A stretch of DNA of 64,000 bases, from the NCBI RefSeq assembly GCF_003384725.1, contig NZ_QNVV01000009.1, positions 123,463 to 187,462 of the forward strand, given 5' to 3'. The position numbers and the translations under genes are program-made. This document shows positions 8,153 through 18,089 of this stretch, piece by piece. This DNA comes from Chryseobacterium pennipullorum (GTDB lineage Bacteria > Bacteroidota > Bacteroidia > Flavobacteriales > Weeksellaceae). The stretch's first letter is position 1. Each line of letters begins with the position of its first letter. Under the pieces are notes generated by a model. The model did no database searches. It had not been told where the DNA came from and saw only the letters and a program-made list of their open reading frames with translations.

Positions 8153-9460
8153 TTGAATTTTACAGACTTAAACTTAATAGAACCTATTGCAAAAGCAATT
8201 CAGGAGCAAGGGTACACCACCCCTACTCCTATCCAGGAAAGATCTATTCCTGATATTTTAGAAGGCCGCGATTTTTTAGGCTGCGCCCAGACCGGAACCG
8301 GTAAAACGGCTGCCTTTTCTATTCCTATTCTACAGAATTTATCTAAAAATAAAATTTCCACTCCCCATATAAAAGCATTAATTCTGACTCCTACCAGAGA
8401 ACTGGCCATCCAGATCGAAGAAAATATTAATGCATATGGTAAATATCTTCCGTTAAAGCAACTCGTTATTTTTGGAGGAGTAAAGCAGGGAAATCAGGAA
8501 GCTGCTCTCAGGAGAGGAGTGGATATCCTGGTGGCAACGCCTGGAAGACTGCTGGACTTTATTGCCCAGGGCATTATCAGTCTAAAAAATCTTGAAATTT
8601 TTGTTCTTGATGAAGCAGACAGAATGCTCGATATGGGATTTGTACATGATGTAAAAAGAATCATTAAGCTTCTGCCACAGAAAAGACAGACGTTGTTCTT
8701 CTCTGCAACAATGCCTGGTGAAATCCAGAAACTGGCAAATTCTATACTAAACAATCCGATAAAAGTGGAGGTAACACCGGTTTCTTCTACGGCTGATACC
8801 ATTAAACAATCTGTTTATTTTGTAGAAAAAGAAAACAAGCTGAATCTATTATCACATATCCTGAAAAATGATATTTCTGATTCTGTATTGGTATTTTCAA
8901 GAACAAAACACGGAGCTGATAAAATTGCCCGAAAACTTCAGAAGGACAATGTTTCTGCGGAGGCTATACATGGCAATAAATCCCAGAATGCCAGACAGAA
9001 TGCCCTGAATAACTTCAAATCGGGAAAAACAAGGGTTCTTGTGGCCACAGATATTGCAGCAAGAGGAATTGATATTGATGAATTAAAATTTGTCATCAAT
9101 TTTGAACTTTCCGATGTGTCCGAGACCTATGTACACCGAATCGGAAGAACAGGAAGAGCAGGAGCTGAAGGAAGCTCAATTTCTTTTGTAGACGGATTAG
9201 ACCTTCTGAATCTTAGAAATACTGAAAAGCTGATCGGAAAAAAAATTCCGGTGGTAAAAAACCATCCGTTTCACACGGATGACCTGGTAGCACAGAAAAG
9301 GGATTCTAATAATAAACCCGTTGCGCCTGGTCAGGAAAAGCTCAGGTCATCCAACAACTCCAGGCCAAACAAAAACAAGAATAATAACAAATCTTCGTCA
9401 AACACTCCATCGGTCGGTTATAAAAAACCTAAGAACAAGAGTTTTACAAGAAAGAAATAA
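8153..9460 (+). CDS. rhlE: DEAD-box RNA helicase, RhlE type
   Basis: This ATP-dependent RNA helicase has two RecA domains in 435 residues. The Q motif (TTPTPIQ) is at about 22-28, motif I AQTGTGKT at 45-52, the DEAD box with [11 protein letters not shown] near 150, then SAT, the ARGIDID segment and [10 protein letters not shown] (motif VI). The last 50 residues are a disordered basic tail rich in Asn, Lys and Ser, typical of RhlE proteins and likely to hold RNA. The start codon is TTG at 8153 ([12 protein letters not shown]): no in-frame ATG lies closer, and the Q motif needs this N-terminus. A hairpin leader suggests control at the start of transcription or by cold. A perfect terminator follows. 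Confidence 0.92.
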   Translation: MNFTDLNLIEPIAKAIQEQGYTTPTPIQERSIPDILEGRDFLGCAQTGTGKTAAFSIPILQNLSKNKISTPHIKALILTPTRELAIQIEENINAYGKYLPLKQLVIFGGVKQGNQEAALRRGVDILVATPGRLLDFIAQGIISLKNLEIFVLDEADRMLDMGFVHDVKRIIKLLPQKRQTLFFSATMPGEIQKLANSILNNPIKVEVTPVSSTADTIKQSVYFVEKENKLNLLSHILKNDISDSVLVFSRTKHGADKIARKLQKDNVSAEAIHGNKSQNARQNALNNFKSGKTRVLVATDIAARGIDIDELKFVINFELSDVSETYVHRIGRTGRAGAEGSSISFVDGLDLLNLRNTEKLIGKKIPVVKNHPFHTDDLVAQKRDSNNKPVAPGQEKLRSSNNSRPNKNKNNNKSSSNTPSVGYKKPKNKSFTRKK

Positions 9461-9461
9461 A

Positions 9462-9497
9462 ATAAAAACCTTCCGTCGGGAAGGTTTTTATTTTTTA
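9462..9497 (+). terminator. Intrinsic terminator of rhlE
   Basis: ATAAAAACCTTCC pairs perfectly with GGAAGGTTTTTAT around GTCG and is followed by TTTTT. Confidence 0.85.
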
Positions 9498-9590
9498 TAC
9501 CGAAGTATAAGAGGTCACCGTTTATAAAACCAGAGGATCTATATCAACAGATTCCTGAAATTTTATTAAATAGCGCTTTCCAATTTAAAA

Positions 9591-10355
9591 TCAGGTTTTA
9601 AATATATGCTTTGCGTTTTCTGTGGTAATCCTGTCAATTTCTGAGAAATCTTTCCCATAAATATTTACGAGTTTTCCTGCCACCAGATCAAGATATGAAC
9701 TTTCATTTCTTTTTCCTCTGTGTGGAACAGGTGCCAGGTATGGAGAATCTGTTTCAAGAACAATTTTTTCCAGGGGAATTTCCCTCAGAAACTGATCGAT
9801 CTTTCCATTTTTAAAGGTCACCACTCCACCGATTCCCAGTATAAAATTCAAATCTATGGCATGTTTTGCCTGATCGATTTCCCCTGAGAAGCAGTGAAAT
9901 ATACCTCTCAGTTTCGGATGCTTTTTTCTCTCCAGCACTTCAAATGTTTCGTCAAAGCTTTCGCGGGTGTGAATCACAATGGGAAGGTCTTTTTCAATAG
10001 CCCAGTCGATCTGCTGTTCAAAAGCTTTCACCTGGATATCCAGAGTCGTTTTATCCCAATATAAATCGATTCCTATTTCGCCTATGGCAGGAAAATGTCT
10101 CTGATCTAGATATCCTTTTACAATGTCCAGCTCCCTTTCCCAGGATTCCGGTTTTACATAGCATGGGTGCAGCCCCATCATGGAAAAAACCTGTCCGGGA
10201 TATTCTGTTTCCAACTGAAGCATTTTCTGATGGGATTCGGAATCAATAGCGGGAAGATAGAACTCTGTAATTCCTTTATTTAAGGCTTTCTGAATTGCTT
10301 CGTTTCGGTCTTCATCAAATTCTTCTGCGTATAAATGGGTATGTGTATCAATCAT
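9591..10355 (-). CDS. TatD family metal-dependent hydrolase
   Basis: This is a TIM-barrel metal-dependent deoxyribonuclease-type enzyme of 254 residues. The N-terminal HTHLY (residues 4-8) carries the first two metal-binding histidines. The EIGIDLYWD segment (about 92-100) gives the metal-bridging Glu, VIHTR (about 130) and FHCFSG (about 152) give further histidines, and ETDSPYLAP (about 201-209) gives the last acidic ligand and a family signature. The full set of ligands is present, so it should be active. It is last in a three-gene run with DUF4269 and GSCFA, 7 bases after DUF4269. Confidence 0.9.
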   Translation of the reverse strand: MIDTHTHLYAEEFDEDRNEAIQKALNKGITEFYLPAIDSESHQKMLQLETEYPGQVFSMMGLHPCYVKPESWERELDIVKGYLDQRHFPAIGEIGIDLYWDKTTLDIQVKAFEQQIDWAIEKDLPIVIHTRESFDETFEVLERKKHPKLRGIFHCFSGEIDQAKHAIDLNFILGIGGVVTFKNGKIDQFLREIPLEKIVLETDSPYLAPVPHRGKRNESSYLDLVAGKLVNIYGKDFSEIDRITTENAKHIFKT

Positions 10356-10362
10356 TTTCTTA

Positions 10363-10887
10363 CTATTTCAACAGATCTTCGTAAGGGTTTTCAAGGTTCA
10401 TCAGCAGTCCGAATGCCGGCTCTGTTTTCATGCCCTGTCTTTTAAGATCTATTATTTTTTGTTTAAATTTTTCGCCTTTTTCCAGCAATATGCTGTATTC
10501 AGCTACCATATGCCTGTAGGCATTCTGCTCAGCAGATGGTTTATTTTGTCCAAAAATTTCAACGGGAAATTCTTCCAGTGTAAAATTCAGAACAATGCAT
10601 CGTTCTCCTCTTACTTCTACCTCTTCAACCGTTATTTCAGTACCGGGAGGGATCACCTGGGCAGCTATCAGATCATTCAAAAAAACGTCTTTGGATGCCG
10701 GATCTACATTACAGATGATATCAAGATCACTGCTTTCAGTATCAATTTCAATAGGAATCGTTCCTGCCAGCAATGGAGAATATGGGTCTAGTATTTCAAA
10801 AATATTATACTTTTTAAGAACGTCATAAGCTCTTTTCTGTTTGGGGTTTCCGTTTTTTAAATAATGAATGGTTGCAAAATCAATCAT
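10363..10887 (-). CDS. DUF4269 protein, nucleotidyltransferase-like
   Basis: This 174-residue protein matches DUF4269. A region with the pattern of a minimal nucleotidyltransferase, GTIPIEIDTESSDLDIIC (about 42-59), contains the two acidic residues of an SDxD-type metal site. Later segments (FPVEIFGQNKP, NAYRHMVAE) are also characteristic of the family. The reaction is unknown. Its start codon overlaps the 3' end of the GSCFA gene by 8 bases, so translation is probably coupled. Confidence 0.75.
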   Translation of the reverse strand: MIDFATIHYLKNGNPKQKRAYDVLKKYNIFEILDPYSPLLAGTIPIEIDTESSDLDIICNVDPASKDVFLNDLIAAQVIPPGTEITVEEVEVRGERCIVLNFTLEEFPVEIFGQNKPSAEQNAYRHMVAEYSILLEKGEKFKQKIIDLKRQGMKTEPAFGLLMNLENPYEDLLK

Positions 10888-11839
10888 TGGAAAATATGGT
10901 ATGTTTTACTTTCGACCGCTGGACTTTAATTCTCTCGTCCAGCTTTTCCCTGAATTCAATAAATTTAGGGTCCTTTTCATCGTTGGTTCTATGTTCCAGC
11001 GCTTTCATGATCTTAAAATTCTCTTTGATGAATGCTTTAGCATCAATGGAAAAGTAAGCCTCTCCAAATTTATCAAAGATATAGTTCACAGCCTGCGTAC
11101 TGGGATGAATCATATCTTCTTTGTAGAAACGATAGTCTCTGAGGTCATCCATCAATACTTCATAAACTGGCAAATAGTGGCAATCTTCAAACATCGAGAT
11201 CGATTCATGAACAGCCGTGATTAATTTTGATTTACTGAGCTGATTTTCGATCATTCCATCCTTGGTATGCCGTACCGGCGAAACCGTAAACAAAATCTGT
11301 ACACCTTCCTTGCAGATATCTTTAAGATCCAGAATGGTATTGTAGATGGCCGCGGTCAGTTCCTGATGGGAAAGCAAGCGTTTTTCAAAAAATTTCTGCG
11401 GAATTTTGTGACAGTTGGCCACCAGTTTTTTCTTGGGAACAAATTCATAGACAAATGATGATCCATAGGTGATGATAACCCAGTCTGCTTCCTGAAGAAA
11501 TGCATTTCCTTCTTCAATGGCATCATTGATCTTCTGTAAGGTCTGATGAACATATCGTGTATCAAAACCGCTATGATGATCCAGAGAGATAAACTCTTCA
11601 TTATAAGTAATCAGATCTTCTTCTCCATAGAAAGAAGAATCGTGAAGTCTGTTGACTGCTGTATTGATTGAAAAGGGATTAAAAATGGTTCCAAACGGAT
11701 TACTAAGTGTTTGGATCTGTCCCTGTTCCAGCAGATCGGTCATCTCAGAAGCAAAACACGATCCTATTGAAAATATTTTATCTTCAATCTCAATTTTCTT
11801 TTCTGACTGGGGGATATCAACTTCAGTTCTGAATTTCAT
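10880..11839 (-). CDS. GSCFA domain protein
   Basis: The family is named after its motif, seen here as SIGSCFASE (about residues 25-33). It belongs to the SGNH-hydrolase-like enzymes, whose nucleophile is the serine of the first block. A later block, DMIHPSTQAVNYI, supplies the D-x-x-H pair of such enzymes. The 319 residues are the normal length. I start it at 11839 (MKFRTEVDIP) because the longer frame runs into repeat DNA. The natural substrate is unknown; an acyl-ester hydrolase role is inferred from the fold only. Confidence 0.8.
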   Translation of the reverse strand: MKFRTEVDIPQSEKKIEIEDKIFSIGSCFASEMTDLLEQGQIQTLSNPFGTIFNPFSINTAVNRLHDSSFYGEEDLITYNEEFISLDHHSGFDTRYVHQTLQKINDAIEEGNAFLQEADWVIITYGSSFVYEFVPKKKLVANCHKIPQKFFEKRLLSHQELTAAIYNTILDLKDICKEGVQILFTVSPVRHTKDGMIENQLSKSKLITAVHESISMFEDCHYLPVYEVLMDDLRDYRFYKEDMIHPSTQAVNYIFDKFGEAYFSIDAKAFIKENFKIMKALEHRTNDEKDPKFIEFREKLDERIKVQRSKVKHTIFSND

Positions 11840-11916
11840 TGTATAGGTGTTAGGTGGCAGAAGAGAGATTGCAGCACATTGCTTCCGGCCTGCCACCTCT
11901 CTCCTGCTGCCTGTAT
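11840..11916. repeat. Mirror-image GGTGGCAG/CTGCC spacer
   Basis: The spacer between the synthase gene and the GSCFA gene holds TTAGGTGGCAGAAGAGAG and, reversed, CCTGCCACCTCTCTCCTGC and CTGCCTGTATTTAG. It is an imperfect inverted repeat inside a co-directional minus-strand run. Confidence 0.5.
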
Positions 11917-12888
11917 TTAGCTTTCTCTTCTCAACAGGTAATTGGCCAGTTCAATGAACGGCTTTTTCTTTTCTTCAGGAATATCAATTTTTTTAAGATA
12001 GCTTTGTCCGATCTCATTATGTTTTTCGATCAGACGCAACGCTTTTTCATCTACTTTTGTTCTTCTGAATATTTTTTCTACTCCGTAAACTTTGTCAATG
12101 TTCTCGGTTTTTTTACCATACCAGTAATCCAGTTCCTTTATTTCTTCCTCGGTACCGTGTTCTCTTGCCAGAAGGTATAAAACTGTCTTTTTGTTTTCGT
12201 AGATATCCCCGGCATGCTTTTTCCCAAACTGAGCCTGATCTCCGAATACATCAAGATAGTCATCCATAATCTGGAACGCAATTCCGATATGTTTTCCAAA
12301 GTTAAAGATCGCTTTTGCATCCTTAAAGTCTGCTCTTGCAATCAGAGCACCGATTTCGAATGACGAAGCACTCAATACGCCGGTCTTATAGGTGATCATT
12401 CTGATGTAATCATCAAAAGTTACATTTTCCTGAGTTTCAAAATTGATATCATACTGCTGCCCTTCACATAATAAAAGACCGGTATGGGTAAAGATTCTGA
12501 TACAGGCTTTAAAAATTTCAGGTTCAAGATCCTCGAAAAACTTATAGGCTTTCAGCATCAGTCCGTCACCGGAGAGGATTCCTACATTGATCCCATGCAA
12601 AGTATGAATCGTGGGCTTATTTCTTCTTAAAGGCGCCTCATCCATAATATCATCATGGATCAGTGTAAAGTTATGGAAGAATTCTATGGCCAATGCCGGC
12701 TTAATAGCCTGTTTAAGATCACCACCAAACAGATCGCATGCCATCAGCACCATAATGGGACGAAGACGTTTTCCACCATGGGAAATGATATAATTCATCG
12801 GGTCATAGAGCTCCGAAGGCTTATCTTTAAAAGTATATTTAGTGATGGCGTCGGCAACAATCTGCTGGTATCTGTCTAAAAATTCCAT
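11917..12888 (-). CDS. Polyprenyl (long-chain) diphosphate synthase
   Basis: It condenses isopentenyl diphosphate onto an allylic diphosphate to make the isoprenoid chain for menaquinone or a related lipid. The 323-residue all-helical protein has the first aspartate-rich motif DDIMD at 79-83, followed by RRNKPTIH, and the second motif DDYLD at about 210 followed by VFGD. GGKRLRP (38-44) binds the substrate diphosphate. Chain length cannot be read reliably, but the residues before DDIMD (FHNFTLIH) have no pair of bulky aromatics right at the motif, which suggests a medium or long product. Confidence 0.9.
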   Translation of the reverse strand: MEFLDRYQQIVADAITKYTFKDKPSELYDPMNYIISHGGKRLRPIMVLMACDLFGGDLKQAIKPALAIEFFHNFTLIHDDIMDEAPLRRNKPTIHTLHGINVGILSGDGLMLKAYKFFEDLEPEIFKACIRIFTHTGLLLCEGQQYDINFETQENVTFDDYIRMITYKTGVLSASSFEIGALIARADFKDAKAIFNFGKHIGIAFQIMDDYLDVFGDQAQFGKKHAGDIYENKKTVLYLLAREHGTEEEIKELDYWYGKKTENIDKVYGVEKIFRRTKVDEKALRLIEKHNEIGQSYLKKIDIPEEKKKPFIELANYLLRRES

Positions 12889-12906
12889 AAAATCTTATAA
12901 TTTGAA

Positions 12907-12914
12907 CAAAAATA
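12907..12914 (-). promoter_or_regulatory. -7 box of the polyprenyl synthase promoter
   Basis: The minus strand reads TATTTTTG, 18 bases before the ATG. The 287-base gap 12889-13175 otherwise holds only the terminator of the phosphate transporter. Confidence 0.6.
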
Positions 12915-13118
12915 CAATTTTTCAAGGCTTTATAAAACAAAAAACTTATTGTTTCCTGCGGGATTTAAAGTTGATTTCAGCAAAAATGTTTTACTTAATC
13001 TGTAATTGATAAAATACGGCTGTCAATTAAAAGTTTCTGAAGATATATATTCCTTTTTATTAAAACAAAGCTGTTATTAAAATCATAAATGAAGGAATTT
13101 CTGTTTACTACTTAATTT

Positions 13119-13149
13119 CAAAAAAAAACTTTGCCCGTTGGGCAAAGTT
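13119..13149 (-). terminator. Terminator of the DUF47-PiT operon
   Basis: On the minus strand AACTTTGCCC pairs perfectly with GGGCAAAGTT around AAC and runs into eight T residues. Confidence 0.9.
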
Positions 13150-13175
13150 GATATAGTACGTATAATTTTCTTTTT

Positions 13176-14318
13176 TTAAGAAAGGAAGGTAACCACAAGA
13201 TAAGTGATTCCTGCTACGATCGCTGAAATTGGAATAGTCAACACCCAAGCCCATAATAAGCTTACCGTAATCCCCCACCTAACAGCAGAAATTCTTTTGG
13301 TCAATCCAACCCCGATGATAGATCCGGTGATGGTATGCGTAGTAGATACAGGAATACCAAAGTGATCTGTGATGAATAAAGTAATCGCACCAGCTGTCTC
13401 AGCACTTACTCCTTCTAATGAAGTCACTTTTGTAATTTTGGTACCCATTGTTTTGATGATTTTCCAACCACCGCTCATTGTTCCTAAAGCAATTGCAATA
13501 AACGAAACCAAAGGAACCCAAATATAGTGTTGCGCAAAGTAATCAAAACGTCCTGCAGAAGGAATATTCAAATACTGTGCATCCTGAAGCATGTTTACGT
13601 GATAATAGATTACCGCTGCTCCAATGATTCCCATTACTTTCTGAGCATCATTCAAACCATGTCCCAAACTAAAGAGGGCTGATGAAGCCAGCTGCAATCT
13701 TTTGAAAGACTTATCTGCTTTATGCGGATTGGACTTCTTATAAAGGTGTACAATAATCAGGGTAATGATGATGGAAATAATCATCCCTATAATCGGTGCC
13801 ATGAAAATGAACAGGAAGATAGGAATTACTTTATCAAACTTTACAACGCTCTGATGGGTTACCTGACGGAAAGCTTCTTTAGCGGTCTCCCAGAAACCTA
13901 ATTCCGGTTGTGCAGCTGCTACATCATGATAATCTAACATGAACGCATGCATTAATGCTGCTCCCAAAAAACCTCCGATCAGCGTATGTGATGATGATGA
14001 AGGGATCCCGAACCACCATGTCAGAAGGTTCCACGCAATCGCGGCGATAAGGCCGGAAAATATGACCTCAAGGGTGATAAAATTCTCGTTAACGGTTTTG
14101 GCAATTGTATTACCAATTTTAAATTCTCCAATGATATAAGCAGCAATAAAGAAAGCGGCAAAGTTCCAAAGCGCCGCCCAAAGTACAGCCTGGAATGGAG
14201 TTAAAACTTTTGTAGAAACTATAGTTGCAATTGAGTTGGCAGCATCATGGAAACCATTGATATAATCGAAGATCAGAGCCAGCGCAATAATAACTATAAG
14301 TAAAATCGGAAATTCCAT
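13176..14318 (-). CDS. pit: Inorganic phosphate transporter, PiT family
   Basis: This inner-membrane transporter moves metal-phosphate coupled to a cation gradient. The 380 residues hold about ten hydrophobic segments and the duplicated PiT signature: DYINGFHDAANSIATIVST near the N-terminus and GHGLNDAQKVMGIIGAA in the second half. The C-terminal half also has the conserved GIPVSTTHTITGSIIG. It lies 12 bases after the DUF47 gene and shares its terminator, the usual pairing of a PiT carrier with a PhoU-like regulator. Confidence 0.93.
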   Translation of the reverse strand: MEFPILLIVIIALALIFDYINGFHDAANSIATIVSTKVLTPFQAVLWAALWNFAAFFIAAYIIGEFKIGNTIAKTVNENFITLEVIFSGLIAAIAWNLLTWWFGIPSSSSHTLIGGFLGAALMHAFMLDYHDVAAAQPELGFWETAKEAFRQVTHQSVVKFDKVIPIFLFIFMAPIIGMIISIIITLIIVHLYKKSNPHKADKSFKRLQLASSALFSLGHGLNDAQKVMGIIGAAVIYYHVNMLQDAQYLNIPSAGRFDYFAQHYIWVPLVSFIAIALGTMSGGWKIIKTMGTKITKVTSLEGVSAETAGAITLFITDHFGIPVSTTHTITGSIIGVGLTKRISAVRWGITVSLLWAWVLTIPISAIVAGITYLVVTFLS

Positions 14319-14330
14319 TTTTGCTATGTA

Positions 14331-14969
14331 TTAGGCGTATTTAATCATGATGTTCTCAATCGTATTGGCAACATCTTCTGCTTTGTCTGTTACGATTTCA
14401 AGATAGTTCAATACAGATGAAACCTTAATGATATTAATGGCATCATTTGTTTCAAATAATTCTACCATTGAATTGGAAAGCAGGTCATCAGCAATATTTT
14501 CAATAGAGTTCACCTTAATACAAGCTTCTTTCACCTGTTCCATATTTTTAAACCCTTTAAGGTTCTTCATTGCATTCTGGATTTCAAGACATGCTTTATG
14601 GATCAATAGAGAGAAGTCTGAATAGGCCTTCATCTCAGGTGATTTGTATAAGAAAATATATTTTGTGGAGGCGTAGATATAATCAGCAATATCATCTAAT
14701 CCTGTTGCCAGAGTGTGAATATCTTCGCGATCAAAAGGAGTAATGAAGTTTTTCCCCAATTCCACGAAAATTTCGTGAGTCAGCTCATCATTTTTATGCT
14801 CGTAGTCGCTCATTTTCTTCAACATAGAATCGTCATTAAGATCGAAATCCTTGATTCCTGCATTGAATTCTTCAGACATTGCAACTAGATTTTCAGTTAC
14901 TTTTTCAAAAAGTACAAAGAAGATTTTATCTTTTGGTTGAAAAGCGTGGAAAATATTACCAATTCCCAT
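14331..14969 (-). CDS. DUF47 family (PhoU-like) protein
   Basis: This 212-residue all-helical cytosolic protein is related to PhoU. Acidic helix segments such as HKNDELTHEIF and the metal-type motif DIADYIYAS are characteristic of DUF47. In many bacteria this gene precedes pit and its product modulates the transporter; the arrangement here (12-base gap, same strand) fits. The start at 14969 follows a weak GAAATTTG promoter-like box. Confidence 0.88.
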   Translation of the reverse strand: MGIGNIFHAFQPKDKIFFVLFEKVTENLVAMSEEFNAGIKDFDLNDDSMLKKMSDYEHKNDELTHEIFVELGKNFITPFDREDIHTLATGLDDIADYIYASTKYIFLYKSPEMKAYSDFSLLIHKACLEIQNAMKNLKGFKNMEQVKEACIKVNSIENIADDLLSNSMVELFETNDAINIIKVSSVLNYLEIVTDKAEDVANTIENIMIKYA

Positions 14970-15077
14970 TTTTTAGTATTTATAATTCGTGTGCAAATTT
15001 CCTAAAAAAGCACCGCACGTGAAACTATATAACATTAAGTTTTGTTAACATTAGGTTAACCCCTGATAATCAAATAA

Positions 15078-15104
15078 AAAAACCGACATTACTGCCGGTT
15101 TTAT
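15078..15104 (-). terminator. Terminator of the DeaD-type helicase gene
   Basis: AAAACCG and CGGTTTT arms (with a further CAG/ATG-side pairing) enclose the loop, and the minus strand continues in TTTTTTTT. Confidence 0.7.
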
Positions 15105-15121
15105 AGGGTATAAAAGAGAGA

Positions 15122-16819
15122 TTAGTTTGCTACTTCAGCTCTCATATCTTTTCCTTTGAACTTCATCGACTGAATATTACTAAGGACATTGTCTTTAAAC
15201 GATTTTTCAACTTCGAAGAAAGAGAATTTCTCTAAAATTTCGATATCACCGATTTCAGCTCTTTTCTTACTTTTTCCATCAGCAGTTGCTTTGTTGATGA
15301 TATCTAAAACATCAAGTTTCTTCAGATGATCTTTTTTTCCAAGATTAAAGAAGAATCTAACCATGTTTTCATCTCTTCTTCTTGGTTTTCCGCCACGGTC
15401 TCTGTCTCTTCCACGATCTCTGTCTCTATCGCGTCCTCTGTCTCTGTCACGGTCACGTCCACGATCTCTTCTTGAGTAGTCATCATCTCTGCTGCTTAGT
15501 TTCTGCTCAGCAAGATCATGTTTATCCTTGTAATACAAGGCAAGATCTTTCAACTGGAACTGTAGTAACTGATGGACAAGCTCTTCTTTCGTGAAATTGC
15601 TCAGATCCGGAATCAAACTGTCATCAAATTCAAAAAGGTCTTCGTGTTCGGTCAATAATTTCTCGAATACTCCTCCTACCTGAGCTTTAATGATATCATC
15701 ACCTGTAGGGATGAACTTTTCGTTGATTTCAATTTTTGTTGCAGATTTAATCTGCTTTAGTTTTCTGCTTTCTTCAGGCTTTATTAAAGCCATAGAAATA
15801 CCGTCCTTCCCTGCTCTACCTGTTCTTCCGCTTCTGTGAACGAATACTTCAGGATCATCAGGTAAAGAAAAATGGATAACGTGAGTCAGAGAGTTTACAT
15901 CCAATCCTCTTGCGGCAACGTCTGTTGCTACAAGGATATCAATGTTTTTCAATCTGAATTTCTTCATTACTGTATCTCTTTGTGCCTGAGACAGATCTCC
16001 GTGAAGTGCGTCTGCTGCATAACCATTCTGCATCAGGAAGTCTGCAACCTCCTGAGTTTCCATTCTGGTTCTGCAGAAGATAATAGAATACTGGTTAGGA
16101 TTGGCGTCGATCAATCTCTTCAACGCTTCTTTTTTCTGACGGTACCCTACTACGTAATATTCATGCGTAATGTTCTTCTTCACTTCGTTGATAGAACCTA
16201 CTGAAATACGGTGAGGTTTTGTAAGGTAATTTTTGGAAATTCTTTCCACCTCCTTGTTCATCGTAGCCGAGAAAAGGAACGTTTGTTTTGTTTCCGGAGT
16301 TTCGCTTAGAATGGTTTCCAATTCGTCTTTGAATCCCATTGAAAGCATTTCATCAGCTTCGTCTAATACTAACCAATGAATGGCAGAAAAGTCAAGTGCC
16401 TTTCTGTTGATAAGATCAATTACTCTTCCCGGAGTACCCACAATGATCTGTGGCTTATCCTTCAAAGATCTCATCTGGTCTACAATACTACTTCCACCAT
16501 AAACCGCAGTAGTTTTGATGTCTTTCATGTACTTAGAGTAGTTCTTTATGTCTTTAGAAATCTGAAGACATAATTCCCGTGTCGGACAAAGCACCAATAA
16601 TTGGATTTTGCGACTCGTATCGTCAATCATATCCAAAATCGGAAGCGAAAACGCTGCTGTTTTGCCTGTCCCTGTCTGCGCAAGTGCGATTAGATCGCGA
16701 ATATCTGAAAGAATAAAAGGGATAGTCTGTTTTTGGATTTCTGTTGGGCTTTCGTAGCCCAGTTCGCCAATCGCCTTAAGAATATCAGGACTTAAATTGG
16801 TTTCCGTAAATAAATTCAT
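15122..16819 (-). CDS. deaD: DEAD-box RNA helicase, DeaD/CsdA type
   Basis: This is a cold-shock and ribosome-assembly type RNA helicase of 565 residues. Motif I AQTGTGKT lies at 47-54; DEADEMLSMGF, SATM, ARGLD and HRSGRTGRAG follow. After the helicase core come an acidic/helical linker, an Arg-Asp dipeptide-rich run (about 443-478), and a C-terminal DbpA-type RNA-binding fold (about 485-560, MVRFFFNLGKKD to the end). The RD run is encoded by tandem hexamer-like DNA (15395-15480) and so may vary in length between strains. It has its own TATCTTTG promoter and a terminator. Confidence 0.93.
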   Translation of the reverse strand: MNLFTETNLSPDILKAIGELGYESPTEIQKQTIPFILSDIRDLIALAQTGTGKTAAFSLPILDMIDDTSRKIQLLVLCPTRELCLQISKDIKNYSKYMKDIKTTAVYGGSSIVDQMRSLKDKPQIIVGTPGRVIDLINRKALDFSAIHWLVLDEADEMLSMGFKDELETILSETPETKQTFLFSATMNKEVERISKNYLTKPHRISVGSINEVKKNITHEYYVVGYRQKKEALKRLIDANPNQYSIIFCRTRMETQEVADFLMQNGYAADALHGDLSQAQRDTVMKKFRLKNIDILVATDVAARGLDVNSLTHVIHFSLPDDPEVFVHRSGRTGRAGKDGISMALIKPEESRKLKQIKSATKIEINEKFIPTGDDIIKAQVGGVFEKLLTEHEDLFEFDDSLIPDLSNFTKEELVHQLLQFQLKDLALYYKDKHDLAEQKLSSRDDDYSRRDRGRDRDRDRGRDRDRDRGRDRDRGGKPRRRDENMVRFFFNLGKKDHLKKLDVLDIINKATADGKSKKRAEIGDIEILEKFSFFEVEKSFKDNVLSNIQSMKFKGKDMRAEVAN

Positions 16820-16839
16820 TAACTATTTTAAAATTTTTG

Positions 16840-16847
16840 CAAAGATA
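16840..16847 (-). promoter_or_regulatory. -7 box of the deaD promoter
   Basis: The minus strand reads TATCTTTGC, 21 bases before the ATG. The 390-base gap 16820-17210 is otherwise very AT-rich. It contains the short palindrome ACGCTATAGCGT (17127-17138), whose role is unknown. Confidence 0.65.
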
Positions 16848-17210
16848 CAATAAATATTTGACTTGTTTTTGAATAAAGTTTTAAATATACAATCTTAAAT
16901 TCACAATCCTTTAATATTTTTTTAATATTTAAAAAATATAATCCAAAAAAACACCCCATGTATTAATAAACTGTTAAGCAATATTTTTTTTTATTAAATT
17001 GGATTAATTTTTTCTGTGTTATTGATGAATTATTAAAAATAAACCAACAAAACATAAAATTTTCTTTTTTGCTTTCACATCTTATTCACTACATTTGAAT
17101 GATAAGAAACTGCATTCACATCAACGCTATAGCGTATTCATAATGAATAATATACAGTCTGAATAAAGGATCACAACCCATATAATCAACTTTAATACCA
17201 CCCACAAAAT

Positions 17211-17882
17211 ATGCCAGCAGCTATTTCATCCAAAACATTTGATTTTTTAGAAAAGTTAAGTAAAAATAACAACCGCGAGTGGTTCAATGAAAACAAAAAC
17301 CTGTATACAGAATCACAAGGAAATATCGTTGCTTTTCTGGATGACCTCATTAAGGAAATGTCAGGTTTTGATCAGGAACTCGCTAAAATAGACAGTAAAA
17401 AGGCATTATTCAGGATTTACCGGGATACGCGGTTCTCAAAGGACAAATCACCATACAAAACCAACTTCGGTGCTTCATTGGGCATGGGGAAGGGAAACCA
17501 GAAAGGCGGATATTACCTGCACATGGAACCTGGAAAATCTTTTCTTGCCGGTGGAATTTATATGCCGGAGCCCTCTGTATTAAAAGAAGTACGAAAGGAG
17601 ATATCATTATATGGTGATGATTTTCTCCGTGTTTTAAATCAAAAAGATTTCAAAAAACATTTTCCTCAGCTCGACCAGGACGATAAACTTAAAAAAGTTC
17701 CCCAAGGCTTCGAAAAGGAAGATCCTATGGCTGAATATCTGAAACTTAAAAATTTCATCGTGGTCTACCCCATCAAAGACGAGGATGTTCTTGACAAAAA
17801 CGCTGTAAACAATATGACCAAGGTATTTAAACTGATGAAGCCTTTGAATGACTTCCTCAACACGCCTTTCTCAGCTCAGTAA
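17211..17882 (+). CDS. DUF2461 domain protein
   Basis: This 223-residue protein matches DUF2461 (TIGR02453). Recognisable are FLEKLSKNNNREWFNENKNLY near the N-terminus and the strongly conserved FRIYRDTRFSKDKSPYKTN (about 67-85), followed by a Gly-rich YYLHMEPG segment. The family is widespread and cytosolic, with no proven function. No neighbour shares its strand closely; the next gene has its own promoter. Confidence 0.85.
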   Translation: MPAAISSKTFDFLEKLSKNNNREWFNENKNLYTESQGNIVAFLDDLIKEMSGFDQELAKIDSKKALFRIYRDTRFSKDKSPYKTNFGASLGMGKGNQKGGYYLHMEPGKSFLAGGIYMPEPSVLKEVRKEISLYGDDFLRVLNQKDFKKHFPQLDQDDKLKKVPQGFEKEDPMAEYLKLKNFIVVYPIKDEDVLDKNAVNNMTKVFKLMKPLNDFLNTPFSAQ

Positions 17883-18089
17883 ATCATTGGTTTTATCTTC
17901 TGTTAGCAGGCGATGAGTGTTTCAAACTTTTCCGGCATGAAAATAACCACTACCACTCCTGTATAGATCCCTGTGGCAGGTGACCCGTATTGTAGTATTA
18001 GCACCTTGTAAGACAAAGTCATAAAGTCTGACTCTGACAATCAACCTATTATATTTAACATTTTTTAAGATAAGTTTTACATTTTTGTT

